Positions 1-8,967 of a stretch of DNA of 64,000 bases are shown piece by piece. The notes below the pieces were generated by a model. The model worked only from the letters and a program-made list of their open reading frames with translations. It searched no databases and was not told the DNA's origin. The DNA lies in contig DJRQ01000065.1 in the NCBI GenBank assembly GCA_002440125.1, positions 1-64,000 of the forward strand, given 5' to 3'. Position numbers and translations under genes: made by a program. Origin of the DNA: Caryophanales bacterium UBA6356. GTDB taxonomy: Bacteria; Bacillota_I; Bacilli_A; RFN20; CAG-826. Numbering within the stretch: the first letter of the stretch is position 1; every line of letters begins with the position of its first letter.

Positions 1-28
1 TTTCCTCGGTTTGGAATAATATAAGAAT

Positions 29-367
29 ATGAGTTCTTCTTATTACTATTTAAATTCGTATCAAAAACGCGGCAAGATGGGGATATCGCGGAAGGCTTTC
101 GAAGATATCGCCACTTTAGCGGCCAATTCCCTTCAAGGGGTGAGCGTCAACAAACGCTCGCCTAGCTTTTTCAATTTGACAAGCCCCGTACGCGCCATCT
201 TCCGAAAAGATGGGCGTGTGGAAATTCAGATTGAAGTCTCTTTGAAGAAGGATTCCCCTGTGCATGACATTTGCCTAAAAATCCAAGAGGCGATCGCCAA
301 TGCCATCTCCATGATGGTGGAAACGGTTCCTGTTTCGATTGCTGTGCATGTCACTAAATTTCGATGA
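29..367 (+). CDS. Asp23/Gls24 family protein (YqhY-like)
   Basis: A 112-residue protein of the Asp23/Gls24 (DUF322) family. The family signature is visible: an early helix with ISRKAFEDIATLAA, a central beta-rich stretch, and a C-terminal segment ending VPVSIAVHVTKFR. The family includes abundant cell-envelope-stress and membrane-associated proteins. The yqhY member sits between accC and nusB in Bacillus and is thought to be linked to acetyl-CoA carboxylase control. Here the gene overlaps the next ORF by 4 bases and nusB follows, so the context fits YqhY; accB/accC would lie left of the window. A second possible start is the ATG at 77. No clear ribosome site precedes position 29, and an AATAAT hexamer ends 8 bases before it. 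Confidence 0.85.
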   Translation: MSSSYYYLNSYQKRGKMGISRKAFEDIATLAANSLQGVSVNKRSPSFFNLTSPVRAIFRKDGRVEIQIEVSLKKDSPVHDICLKIQEAIANAISMMVETVPVSIAVHVTKFR

Positions 368-876
368 AAGAAAAGAACGAAAAAACCAGTGAGATGGAAC
401 TTCGTAGCTACCAAAAGGCTACGTTGTTTCTTTTTTATCCCTTCTTAATCGATTTCATGAGCAACGTTCTTGGCTCTTTTACCGAAGGATATGATTTTTG
501 TTTGAGCTTTGGCTCTTTAGGGTGCCTCATGCGATTTCTTAGGGAAACGCCTCTTTTCGGGAGTTCTTCTTTCTCTCTATTTCTCGGCGTATCCCTCTCC
601 TTTATCTTGCTTCTATGCTCCCTTTTTCTCACTTTGAAAGCCGCCAAAGGCAAGAAGTATCCCATTTATATCGTCTTGGTCCTTCTTGGAAGCGATTTTC
701 TATATACTTCTTCCTTGTATTTTTCGTTCATGCCTTATCCTATGCCCCTTATTAGCTTTATTATTTCCTTCTCCATCCATGCTGTTTTTGTCTTTCTAGT
801 CTCTCTTCTTTTGTGGAAATATGATAAACTAAATGGCCTTTTAGCGAAGGAAAGAAAGGAAAGGAAGATCCAATGA
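364..876 (+). CDS. Small four-helix membrane protein of unknown function
   Basis: A 170-residue protein I do not recognise. It has about four hydrophobic segments (roughly residues 18-40, 65-92, 98-122 and 128-150), a charged N-terminus and a lysine/arginine-rich C-terminal tail, so it is very likely an integral membrane protein. It starts at the ATG that overlaps the TGA stop of the Asp23-like gene (ATGA) and ends overlapping nusB by 4 bases, so it is translated as part of the same unit. Bacillus has no gene in this position between yqhY and nusB. A role together with the Asp23-like protein (some family members are membrane-anchored by a partner such as AmaP) is a guess from position only. 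Confidence 0.7.
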   Translation: MKEKNEKTSEMELRSYQKATLFLFYPFLIDFMSNVLGSFTEGYDFCLSFGSLGCLMRFLRETPLFGSSSFSLFLGVSLSFILLLCSLFLTLKAAKGKKYPIYIVLVLLGSDFLYTSSLYFSFMPYPMPLISFIISFSIHAVFVFLVSLLLWKYDKLNGLLAKERKERKIQ

Positions 877-1304
877 GCGAATTTGCGAAGCCGATGACAC
901 GTGGAAAAGCCGAAGAAATCTCTCTTTTCGCGATTTACGATCTTCTTATCTACAACGAAATGGGCGAAGTGGCGGAGGTCGAAACGATCGTCAGCGGTCT
1001 ATCCGCCCGGCCTTACGAGGAAGTTGATGTCTATATTAAAAGGATGCTTGTTGCCTTCTTGAAGCATAGCCAAGAAATCGTCGATTGCTATCAAGCGAAA
1101 ATGAATAAATGGAAATTCTCGCGGCTTAACAAGGTGGAGCAAGCCATTCTCTTTTTGGCTTATTGCCATTTCTATTACGATAGCGAAGAAGTCGCCAAGG
1201 CCGTTGTCATCAATTTTTCCGTCTCTTTCGCCAAAAAATATCTCGGCCCAGAAGACTATAAATTCGTCAATGGCATTCTCGACAAGGTATTAGTCCGTGA
1301 ATAA
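873..1304 (+). CDS. nusB: Transcription antitermination factor NusB
   Basis: A 143-residue all-helical NusB. It starts with the RGKAEEISLFAIYDL helix and has the family's C-terminal block (KVEQAILFLAYCHF, then AVVINFSVSFAKKYLGPEDYK, split here only by loop residues) and a final VNGILDKVL. NusB with NusE/S10 binds boxA of rRNA leaders and supports processive antitermination of rRNA transcription. It lies in the usual yqhY-nusB-xseA-xseB order. The start ATG overlaps the preceding gene by 4 bases, and the 3' end overlaps xseA by 8 bases. folD, normally between nusB and xseA in Bacillus, is absent here. Confidence 0.92.
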   Translation: MSEFAKPMTRGKAEEISLFAIYDLLIYNEMGEVAEVETIVSGLSARPYEEVDVYIKRMLVAFLKHSQEIVDCYQAKMNKWKFSRLNKVEQAILFLAYCHFYYDSEEVAKAVVINFSVSFAKKYLGPEDYKFVNGILDKVLVRE

Positions 1305-2511
1305 GGGAGAAAAAAGGATCCTATCCGTAAGCGAAGTCAACGCCTCTATCAAAGGCATACTGGAGGGGATTCCTTTTTTCGCTTCCCTTGTCGTCAAAGG
1401 CGAGATTTCAAATTGGAAGCGTTACAAAAGCGGCGTCTTCTTCGATTTGAAGGACGAAAAAGGGGCGAGGCTTTCTTGCACCATTTGGAACGATTACTTG
1501 GAATATCTTCCTTTTTCCCCTAAAGATGGCGATGAGGTTCTCGCTTATGGAAAGCTGTCGGTATATGCCTTGAAGGGCCGCTACAGCCTTTCTGCTTTTC
1601 GTCTTGAGAAACAAGGTTTAGGTAGTTCTCTATTGGCCTTAGAAGAGCTAAAAAAGAAGCTTAGCAAAGAAGGTTTATTCGATGAAAGCCGAAAAAGGGA
1701 GCTTCCGAAATTCCCTAAAGCTATCGGCATCATATGCGGGAAAGACAGTGCCGCCGAAAGCGACCTTCTAAAAAACATAAGTCGGCGGTATCCTTTGGCG
1801 GATATCTACGTTTTCAATGCCATCGTTCAAGGGAGCTTAGCTCCCAAAAGTCTCTTAAATGCCATCGAAAAGGCTTCGAAAGCGCCGCTTGACGTTTTGA
1901 TTTTGGCAAGAGGGGGCGGATCGAACGAGGATTTGTCCTCGTTTAATGACGAAAGGGTTGTGCGAGCCTTCTCTTCTTTCCCTAAACCGACTATCAGCGC
2001 AGTAGGGCATGAAATCGATGTCACATTGGTGGATTTCGTAAGCGATAAGCGAGCAAGCACGCCAACCGGGGCGGCCGAGCTTGCCACGCCAGACCTCGAG
2101 GAATTAAAAGAGACCCTCTTGGAAGACGAAAAAAGGCTTCAAGGGTCCTTGCAAAAGCTTATATCCATTAAAGAGGCAAAGCTTCGCTCTTTGTCTTCGA
2201 GGCCTTTCTTCCTCGATCCCACAAGTGCTTACCGGCTTTTCGAGGAAAAACTCGAAAACTACCGCAAGCGCCTTCATAATCAAATGGAAAGCAAACTCTC
2301 CTTTTTGGCGCTTCGGCTAAAGAAAGATCAAGAGAAACTTGAGCTTTCTTCGCCAAAAAAGACGATTGGGCGCGGTTATAGCATGCTTCTTGACGAAAAA
2401 GGGGAAGTCCTATCGAGCGCGCAAGAATTAAGCGAAGGCACTCGGTTTAAAGCAATCTTGCAGGATGGTATAGTTAAAGCAATAAGCGAAGGGAAGGAAC
2501 AGGATGAGTAA
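1297..2511 (+). CDS. xseA: Exodeoxyribonuclease VII large subunit
   Basis: A 404-residue XseA. It has an N-terminal OB-fold (about residues 8-105) for single-stranded DNA binding, then the catalytic domain with the signature RGGGSNEDLSSFND near residue 205, and a long coiled-coil C-terminal region that wraps the small subunits. With XseB it degrades single-stranded DNA from both ends to acid-soluble oligonucleotides in repair. It begins at a GTG codon inside the last codons of nusB (8-base overlap), because no ATG of suitable position exists. It overlaps xseB by 8 bases, consistent with coupled translation and balanced subunit supply. Confidence 0.95.
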   Translation: MNKGEKRILSVSEVNASIKGILEGIPFFASLVVKGEISNWKRYKSGVFFDLKDEKGARLSCTIWNDYLEYLPFSPKDGDEVLAYGKLSVYALKGRYSLSAFRLEKQGLGSSLLALEELKKKLSKEGLFDESRKRELPKFPKAIGIICGKDSAAESDLLKNISRRYPLADIYVFNAIVQGSLAPKSLLNAIEKASKAPLDVLILARGGGSNEDLSSFNDERVVRAFSSFPKPTISAVGHEIDVTLVDFVSDKRASTPTGAAELATPDLEELKETLLEDEKRLQGSLQKLISIKEAKLRSLSSRPFFLDPTSAYRLFEEKLENYRKRLHNQMESKLSFLALRLKKDQEKLELSSPKKTIGRGYSMLLDEKGEVLSSAQELSEGTRFKAILQDGIVKAISEGKEQDE

Positions 2512-2701
2512 CGAAGTGGAAAAAGAAGAATCCTTCGAGAAAAAGATCGAAAGGCTCGAAGAAATCGTAGCGAAGGTAGAAAATGAGGTTCTCCCTCTTG
2601 CAAAAGCCATGTCCTATTATCAAGAAGGCATTAAGCTCATTAAAGATTGCGAGTCGCTTTTGAAGGACGCCAAGAGCAAAATCATTATTGAAGAAAAGTA
2701 A
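2504..2701 (+). CDS. xseB: Exodeoxyribonuclease VII small subunit
   Basis: A 65-residue XseB made of two helices, with the family pattern ESFEKKIERLEEIVAKVE followed by LPLAKAMSYYQEGIKLIKDC. Several copies bind the coiled coil of XseA to form the active nuclease. It starts inside the end of xseA (8-base overlap). ispA (farnesyl diphosphate synthase), which usually follows xseB before dxs, is missing, and a 55-base AT-rich gap separates it from dxs instead. Confidence 0.93.
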   Translation: MSNEVEKEESFEKKIERLEEIVAKVENEVLPLAKAMSYYQEGIKLIKDCESLLKDAKSKIIIEEK

Positions 2702-2756
2702 ATATATAGAATAAAAATAGTATTTATATAGTATTTTATTTATTCTGGGAAACATT

Positions 2757-4640
2757 GTGTTTATCGATAAAATCTCTCAAAATAGTCCAATAGACGTTAA
2801 AAAACTTACCTACAAAGAAATTGATGTTTTAGCAGAGGAAATCCGCGAGGAGATCCTGAAGGAGACATCGCTTTATGGCGGCCATTTAAGCTCCAATTTG
2901 GGGATGGTCGAATTGACGCTTGCGCTTTATCGCTCTTTCGCTTTCCCTAGCGACAAGTTGCTTTTCGATGTTGGCCATCAAAGCTATACGCATAAGATTT
3001 TGACGGGGCGAAGCCTTAAAGACCTTGGCAGCATGCATCGAGGGAGTCGCTTTTGCGACACGAAGGAAAGCGTCTATGACCCTGTTGATGCCGGACATAG
3101 CTCGACCTCTCTTTCCTTGGCTGAGGGATTTGCTTTGTCTAGGGATCTAAAAGGCGAGAAATCCGATGTGGTGGCGGTTATTGGGGATGCTTCCATCGCC
3201 AATGGCCTCTCTTTCGAAGCCCTTAATTCCATTGGCACAAGCGGAACCAAAGTCATCGTCATCCTTAACGACAACGACATGTCGATAAGCGCTCCAAGCG
3301 GCGCCCTTTCGCGCTTCTTTAGAAAGATTTCGACCGACAAGCTCTATAACAAGGCCAAGGTGGCTTATCGAAAGGGTTTAACCAAAAGCAAAATCGGCCG
3401 TTCCTTCTATGCTTTCTCTTTTTTCATAAAGAACCAAATCAAGAGGGCCTTCGTTCCGGTGACCCTTTTCGAAACGCTTGGTTTCACTTATCTTGGTCCC
3501 GTCGATGGGCACGATGTTAAAGCGATGGAAAAAGCCTTTCGAAACGCGAAAAACACAACCAAACCGACTTTGGTCCACGTGATAACGAAAAAAGGGAAGG
3601 GATATCCCTTCTCCGAAGAGGACAAAGACGGCTCTTTTCATAGCGTCCCTCCTTTCTTTTTGGAAACGGGGAAAAAGAAAGAAGTGAAGAAAGGCTATTT
3701 ATCTTTCCCGGAATTCTTTGGGAACCTCGTCTATGAAAAGATGAAGGAAGACGAGAAAACGATTTTGATTGCCGCTGCCATGATAAAAGGCAGCGCCCTT
3801 GAGAAAGCCTTTTCCTCTTTTCCTAGGCGCTCTTTTGACGTCGGGATCGCCGAGGAACATGCCGTGACTTTGGCGAGTTCTTTCGCCTTGAACGGCTTTC
3901 ATCCCATCGTCTCTCTTTATAGCACTTTTTTGCAACGCTCCTATGACGAGCTTCTCCATGATTGCGCTCGCAAAGGCGTTTCCATGACGCTTCTAATCGA
4001 TCGGGCGGGTTTGCCCGGGAAAGATGGCGAGACGCATGCGGGGATATATGACGTCGCTTTCTTAAAGTCGATTCCCCATGTTTCCGTCTTTATGCCGAAG
4101 GATTTTCTCGAAGCGAAGGAACTTTTTATGGACTCCTTTGAAGAAGGGAAGGGGATTTACGCCATCCGGTATCCTAATCTTTTAAGCCCCGTCGAAGGAA
4201 AAGGGGAGATAAAGCTTCTAGATGGCTATTCTCTTTTAAAGGAGAAAGAAGAGGGCTCTTCATCGCTCCTTTTGACGATTGGACCAAGCGGTTTGGCGCT
4301 TCGAGACGCCCTTTCGGAAGAGTTCAAAGGCGAGATCCTCTCTTGCTTCTCTTTAGAGCCCATTCCTTCTTCGCTCCTTGACGAAATAAAGAAATTCAAA
4401 ACCCTTTACGTCTATGACCAAACGGGAACCGAGAAAGGGTTCGCGGAATCTTTGAAATCGCTTTTATTCGATAAGAAAATCGATATTGACGCTCATTTCT
4501 TCGTTCTTCCAAACGCCTTTGTCCCGCATGGAAGCAAAGAGGAGGAAGAGGCTTTTTTCGGACTTGATGTCAGAACGCTCAAAGAAAAGATTCTTTCCTT
4601 TGAAAGCAGAAGCGGAAGAAATGCTAAGATTGAAGCATGA
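2757..4640 (+). CDS. dxs: 1-deoxy-D-xylulose-5-phosphate synthase
   Basis: A 627-residue thiamine-diphosphate enzyme that condenses pyruvate with glyceraldehyde 3-phosphate, the first step of the MEP isoprenoid pathway. Visible marks are GGHLSSNLGMVELT near residue 40, the ThDP/Mg motif GDASIANGLSFEA near 142 followed by LNDNDMSIS, a catalytic Glu region GIAEEHAVTLA near 365, and DRAGLPGKDGETHAG near 417. The best start is a GTG at 2757 after an AT-rich spacer. A GGGA stretch ten bases before it is only a weak ribosome site. It overlaps dinB by 4 bases (ATGA). ispG and ispH also occur in the window, so the MEP route is the isoprenoid route here. Confidence 0.95.
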   Translation: MFIDKISQNSPIDVKKLTYKEIDVLAEEIREEILKETSLYGGHLSSNLGMVELTLALYRSFAFPSDKLLFDVGHQSYTHKILTGRSLKDLGSMHRGSRFCDTKESVYDPVDAGHSSTSLSLAEGFALSRDLKGEKSDVVAVIGDASIANGLSFEALNSIGTSGTKVIVILNDNDMSISAPSGALSRFFRKISTDKLYNKAKVAYRKGLTKSKIGRSFYAFSFFIKNQIKRAFVPVTLFETLGFTYLGPVDGHDVKAMEKAFRNAKNTTKPTLVHVITKKGKGYPFSEEDKDGSFHSVPPFFLETGKKKEVKKGYLSFPEFFGNLVYEKMKEDEKTILIAAAMIKGSALEKAFSSFPRRSFDVGIAEEHAVTLASSFALNGFHPIVSLYSTFLQRSYDELLHDCARKGVSMTLLIDRAGLPGKDGETHAGIYDVAFLKSIPHVSVFMPKDFLEAKELFMDSFEEGKGIYAIRYPNLLSPVEGKGEIKLLDGYSLLKEKEEGSSSLLLTIGPSGLALRDALSEEFKGEILSCFSLEPIPSSLLDEIKKFKTLYVYDQTGTEKGFAESLKSLLFDKKIDIDAHFFVLPNAFVPHGSKEEEEAFFGLDVRTLKEKILSFESRSGRNAKIEA

Positions 4641-5815
4641 GCAAGGTCATTCTCCATATCGATCTCAATGCGTTCTTTGCCACCGCCGAGCGCCTTCGCC
4701 ATCCGGAATGGAAGGGGGAGCCAATCATCGTCGGCGGGGAAACCTTTCGAGGCGTTGTTTCGACTTGTTCCTATGAGGCGCGTTCCTTTGGCGTGCGAAG
4801 CGCGATGCCGATAGTCGAAGCCAAACGCCTTTGTCCGAAAGGGCATTTCGTTCCTTGCGATTTCCCATATTATTCAATGCTTTCGCGGTCTTTTTTCGCT
4901 TATCTAAGAGAAGTGAGCCCTCTTATCGAAGAGGCGTCCATCGATGAAGGATATCTCGATATCACTCGCCAAATTCGAAAAGAGCAGGATCCCCTTTCCT
5001 ATTTGAAGAAAATTCAAGAAGGTTTGCTTTTGCGGATCGGCCTACAAAGTTCGCTTGGCGTTGCTCCGACGAAGTTTTTGTCCAAGATGGCCAGTGACAT
5101 GAAAAAACCGATGGGTATTACCATTTTGCGAAGGAAGGATCTCGAAAAGCTTCTTTATCCCTTGCCGATTTCTTCTTTTTTCGGGATCGGAAAGAAAAGC
5201 GCTCCAATCTTAGAGGCCCATGGCATCAAAACGATTGGCGATTTGAAACGCCGCTTTGAGAAGGAGGATCCCTTTCTAAAAGCCCATTTCGGAAAGATGT
5301 ATCAAACTTTGAAAGAGGAAGTCAATGGCTATGGGGATGATCTTGTCGACCCTTCTCCCTACGATCCCAAAAGCATCGGCCATAGCGAAACCTTTCCTTT
5401 TGACACGGACGAGGAAAAGCGAATCAAAGAAAAGATCTCGGAATTGACCCATCTTTCCTTCTTATCGCTTGAAAGGGAGAAAAAGAAAGTCAAGACGGTG
5501 CAACTTCTCGCGAAAGATAGCTCCTTTCATTCCTTTACGAGGAGCCATTCCTTCGAAGAAGGGGTTAACGATGAAGAGACGTTAAAAAAAGAACTCCTAA
5601 AGCTTTACGAGAAGAATTTCCTAGGCAAAGAGCTTCGCTTGGTTGGCGTCTCTTTCCAAAACCTCATCGATCCTTTCAAAGAGACCGTCCAAATGAATTT
5701 TTGGAATTATGGCGATTACGAAAAGCTCGACAAGACAAAGTTATTGGTCAATGAGCTCAACCGGAAGCTTGATAAGCCGCTTCTGAAATTAGCGAGCAAA
5801 GAGAAAAAGAAATAA
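4637..5815 (+). CDS. dinB: DNA polymerase IV (Y-family)
   Basis: A 392-residue Y-family translesion polymerase. Catalytic acids are seen at D9 (HIDLNAFFA) and D103/E104 (SIDEGYLDIT). The steric-gate area FFA, the helix-hairpin-helix region (FFGIGKKSAPILEAHGIKTI, residues about 175-195) and the C-terminal little-finger domain are all present. It copies damaged DNA with low fidelity. The gene overlaps dxs by 4 bases and xerD by 1 base (TAATG), so it is in the same run. Its fusion to this operon is not typical of Bacillus and may reflect genome compaction. Confidence 0.92.
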   Translation: MSKVILHIDLNAFFATAERLRHPEWKGEPIIVGGETFRGVVSTCSYEARSFGVRSAMPIVEAKRLCPKGHFVPCDFPYYSMLSRSFFAYLREVSPLIEEASIDEGYLDITRQIRKEQDPLSYLKKIQEGLLLRIGLQSSLGVAPTKFLSKMASDMKKPMGITILRRKDLEKLLYPLPISSFFGIGKKSAPILEAHGIKTIGDLKRRFEKEDPFLKAHFGKMYQTLKEEVNGYGDDLVDPSPYDPKSIGHSETFPFDTDEEKRIKEKISELTHLSFLSLEREKKKVKTVQLLAKDSSFHSFTRSHSFEEGVNDEETLKKELLKLYEKNFLGKELRLVGVSFQNLIDPFKETVQMNFWNYGDYEKLDKTKLLVNELNRKLDKPLLKLASKEKKK

Positions 5816-6699
5816 TGGATATCTTAGAAGCGGCAAGAATTTATCTCGAAGACAAAAGGGTCGCAAAAGGCAGCAGCGAAATCACCCTTCTGAACTACAA
5901 AGAAGACCTTAAGCTTTTCTTTCTCTTCGAAAAGGACCTTCTCAAAACGACCGATGATCTCAAAGAAGAGATGCTCGCCGATTACTTGCTTTTCCTCGAT
6001 AAGGAATATAAGGCGACTTCCACAATCCTTCGACGGGCTTCCTCTCTTTTGGGCTTTTACGCCTTTCTTTCCGACGAAGGGCTTTATAAAGGGAGGCTTC
6101 CTGATTACGAGAAGCCGCGCCATGAAAAGAGAATTCCGAACGTTCTTACTTACGAAGAGGTGGAGCGGCTATTGGAAGCGCCTTGCATCGCGACGGATTC
6201 TGGGATGCGCGACAAAGCGATGCTTGAGCTCCTATACGCTTCTGGCCTCCGCGTGAGCGAACTTCTTTCCCTTCGCTTCAAAGATGTTGATTTTCTTAAT
6301 CGAACGCTCGATGTCGTGGGGAAAGGCGCCAAGGAAAGAATTGTCCCTTTTAGCAAATTCTCCGACAAATACCTTGAGAAATATCTTGATGGCCCAAGAA
6401 AAAGAAACAAAGGGAAGGACACCCCTTACCTTTTTTTGAACCGTTTCGGCAAACCGATTTCTCGCGTTTACTTTTTTAAGGCCATTCAAAAATACGCCAA
6501 AGAAGCCAATATTGATAAGCCTGTTTCGCCGCATAGCCTTCGCCATAGCTTCGCCACCCATCTTTTGGAACAAGGCGCGAGCTTAAGAAGCGTGCAAGAG
6601 CTTTTGGGGCATTCAAAAATCACGACGACGGAGATTTACACGGAAGTCTCCGTGGGTCGAATCATGAGCGCCTATGACTTATATAGCAAAAAGAAGTAA
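5815..6699 (+). CDS. xerD: Tyrosine recombinase XerD/XerC type
   Basis: A 294-residue tyrosine recombinase with an N-terminal SAM-like core-binding domain (residues 1-90) and a complete catalytic set: R146 (GLRVSELL), K170, H240 and R243 (PHSLRHSFATHLL), H266 (LLGHSKITTTEIY) and nucleophile Y275. Length and lack of extra domains fit chromosomal XerC/XerD, which resolve dimer chromosomes at dif. In Bacillus the xerD homologue ripX is followed by drm (deoB), exactly as here, which favours XerD. It lies about 3.4 kb from the dif-like site at 10113-10140. Only one Xer gene is in the window, so whether it acts alone or with a partner cannot be told. Confidence 0.9.
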   Translation: MDILEAARIYLEDKRVAKGSSEITLLNYKEDLKLFFLFEKDLLKTTDDLKEEMLADYLLFLDKEYKATSTILRRASSLLGFYAFLSDEGLYKGRLPDYEKPRHEKRIPNVLTYEEVERLLEAPCIATDSGMRDKAMLELLYASGLRVSELLSLRFKDVDFLNRTLDVVGKGAKERIVPFSKFSDKYLEKYLDGPRKRNKGKDTPYLFLNRFGKPISRVYFFKAIQKYAKEANIDKPVSPHSLRHSFATHLLEQGASLRSVQELLGHSKITTTEIYTEVSVGRIMSAYDLYSKKK

Positions 6700-6721
6700 A
6701 ATAGGATGGTGAGGTAAGACC

Positions 6722-7921
6722 ATGGAATATCCTTATAAAAGAATTTTCTTAATTGTCGCCGATAGTGCCGGCATCGGCGAAGAGCCGGATGCTGAGAAGT
6801 TTGGCGATAGGGGATCGAATACTTGGAAGCATGCCGCCGAAAGCGTCGGCTCCATCCATGTGCCTAATATGGAAAGGATGGGTTTGGGCTTTTTGGACGA
6901 CATCCCTGGCGTGAAGCCTTTTATAGATTCCGATTCCTTTGCGCTTGCCCTTCGCGAAAGAAGCAATGGCAAAGACACGATGACTGGACATTGGGAGATG
7001 ATGGGGGTTCTCACGACGAAGCCTTTTAAGACCTTCACGGACACGGGTTTCCCCAAAGAGCTTATCGACGAACTCTCTTTGCGCACGGGCCATAAGATTA
7101 TTGGGAATATGGCTATGAGCGGAACGGAGATCCTCAAAGTTCTCGGCGAAAAGCAGATGATGGAAAATAGCCTTATTGTCTATACGAGCGCCGATAGCGT
7201 CCTTCAGATTGCCGCTCACGAAAAGGTGACGGGTCTAGAGGAACTCTATCGATGTTGCGAAATCGCCCGCGAGCTTTGCATGAAGCCCGAGTGGCGGGTG
7301 GGACGTGTCATTGCCCGTCCTTATCTAGGGACTTCCAAAGCCGATTTCAAAAGAACCGCAAACCGTCATGACTATGCCCTTAAGCCCCCCATGGCGACCG
7401 ATATGGATATCCTAAAAGAACATTCTTTCATGACGAGTTGCGTGGGAAAAATTAGCGACATCTTCGATGGAGCTGGCGTCACAAAGAGCGTGCATACGAT
7501 TTCGAATTTGGATGGCATGGATAAAACCATCGACCAAGTCAAAAACGAAGATTGGACGGGACTTTGCTTTGTGAACCTCGTGGAGTTCGATAGCGAATAC
7601 GGCCACCGAAGGAATCCTAAGGGCTATGCGAGAGCGTTAGAGGATTTCGATAAGCAGCTTGGGATCATGATCCCCCTTCTTAAAGAGAGCGACCTCTTGC
7701 TCGTTACGGCGGACCATGGAAACGATCCGACCTTCAAAGGGACCGATCATACCAGAGAGAAGGTGCCTTTGCTCGCTTATAGCAAGTCGATTAAGCGCGG
7801 CAAGCTTCTTCCCGAAGGCGATAGCTTTGCCAATATCGGCGCGACGATTCTTAAAAATTTCAATTTGAAGAAAAACGACGATTTGATTGGAACGCCAATC
7901 GATGAAATACTAGGAAAGTAG
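6722..7921 (+). CDS. deoB: Phosphopentomutase
   Basis: A 399-residue alkaline-phosphatase-superfamily enzyme that converts (deoxy)ribose 1-phosphate to the 5-phosphate in nucleoside salvage. Seen are the metal-binding ADSAGIGE at residues 13-20, the phospho-acceptor threonine region NGKDTMTGHWEMMG, NRHDYALKPP, and the metal motif TADHGNDPTFKGTDHTRE near the C-terminus. It is preceded by a ribosome site (GGTGAGG) with 7-base spacing, and a TAAAAT box at 6697-6702 could be its -10. It follows xerD as in Bacillus. deoC, which takes the next step, is elsewhere in this window (37091-37747); no nucleoside phosphorylase is seen. Confidence 0.95.
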   Translation: MEYPYKRIFLIVADSAGIGEEPDAEKFGDRGSNTWKHAAESVGSIHVPNMERMGLGFLDDIPGVKPFIDSDSFALALRERSNGKDTMTGHWEMMGVLTTKPFKTFTDTGFPKELIDELSLRTGHKIIGNMAMSGTEILKVLGEKQMMENSLIVYTSADSVLQIAAHEKVTGLEELYRCCEIARELCMKPEWRVGRVIARPYLGTSKADFKRTANRHDYALKPPMATDMDILKEHSFMTSCVGKISDIFDGAGVTKSVHTISNLDGMDKTIDQVKNEDWTGLCFVNLVEFDSEYGHRRNPKGYARALEDFDKQLGIMIPLLKESDLLLVTADHGNDPTFKGTDHTREKVPLLAYSKSIKRGKLLPEGDSFANIGATILKNFNLKKNDDLIGTPIDEILGK

Positions 7922-7930
7922 GTAATTAAA

Positions 7931-8950
7931 ATGAAAAAAACACATTCTTTCGTTTTCGCTTTGTCTTTCTTGCTTTTGTCCTCTTGCGGAGGCCAAAGCC
8001 TTGAATCTTCCTCTTCTTCCTCGATTATCGAAGAAGACCCTTTAACGATTCTTTCTCCCGCCGGGGCGCCGACCCTTGCGCTTTATAATCACATCGATGA
8101 CGAGAATTTCTTAACGACCAAAGACGCCACGCAAGTGGCTTTGGCAATGAAGACTGCAAGCAATAAGGACGCTTTGATTTTCGATGGGGTCAATGGCTTG
8201 AAGTTCCATAAAGCGAAACAAACTTCCACTGATTGGAAGCTTGCGAGATGGTTGACGGGAGGCAATTTCTACATCGTTTCCACAAAGCACACCAAAGAGG
8301 ACATCTTCGACGAGAATAGCAAGATTCTTTCCTTTGGGAATGGCCTTTTGCCCGATAAAGTCTTTCGCTCTTTGGTAACAAACAAATGGCATTGGACGAT
8401 AAACGAAGAGAATATCAAATACGAGGCGGGAACCTCTCAAGTTTCGGCGATTTTAGGAAGCGAGAATTACGCTTCTTATGATTATTACTTTATTGCGGAA
8501 CCGTCTTTGCAAGCGGCCAAGACGAATCTCAAAAGCAAAGGGATAGAAGCTTCGATTAACGAGATTTATAACCTTCGAGAGGAATGGAAAGACTATTCTG
8601 GAATGGAATACATTCCTCAAGCGGCTCTCTTTGTGAATGCTACAAGCTACCAAGCGAAGAATGAATCCTTTGCCAATCTCCTTGAGGAAGTGGACGAAAA
8701 TCTCAATGATGCCATCTATAATCCTCAGAAAATCGTTTCTTTCCTAAATGAAAAAGAGCCGAACTCCGATAATCAAGCGGATAGGCTTGGTTTTAAAGCG
8801 GCGCTAGTAGGGCTCCTCCAAAAAGAAGAAGCCAACCGTTTTGGGATGATCGACACCAAAAAAGTGCCTAATGCAAAAGAATTCGTGAACACCTTTATGG
8901 AGAAGATCGGCGAATCGGTAAGATTCGACGATTCCGATTTCCTCTCTTAA
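7931..8950 (+). CDS. ABC transporter substrate-binding lipoprotein
   Basis: A 339-residue secreted lipoprotein. The first 18 residues are a signal peptide ending in a lipobox with Cys19 (LLLSSC), followed by a serine-rich linker. The mature part resembles NMT1/SsuA-type periplasmic binding proteins (thiamine precursor, nitrate, sulfonate group): it opens with LTILSPAGAPTLALY and has a two-lobe type II layout. It sits 17 bases before a SsuC-like permease and 9 bases after deoB. The ligand cannot be told from the sequence. No ATPase gene accompanies the pair. Confidence 0.78.
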   Translation: MKKTHSFVFALSFLLLSSCGGQSLESSSSSSIIEEDPLTILSPAGAPTLALYNHIDDENFLTTKDATQVALAMKTASNKDALIFDGVNGLKFHKAKQTSTDWKLARWLTGGNFYIVSTKHTKEDIFDENSKILSFGNGLLPDKVFRSLVTNKWHWTINEENIKYEAGTSQVSAILGSENYASYDYYFIAEPSLQAAKTNLKSKGIEASINEIYNLREEWKDYSGMEYIPQAALFVNATSYQAKNESFANLLEEVDENLNDAIYNPQKIVSFLNEKEPNSDNQADRLGFKAALVGLLQKEEANRFGMIDTKKVPNAKEFVNTFMEKIGESVRFDDSDFLS

Positions 8951-8967
8951 TATATATAAGGAATAAG

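Noticed and set aside
5815..6699. Xer gene as a phage or transposon integrase
   Set aside because: Size, motif set and the xerD-deoB order match the chromosomal recombinase, and no mobile-element genes flank it.
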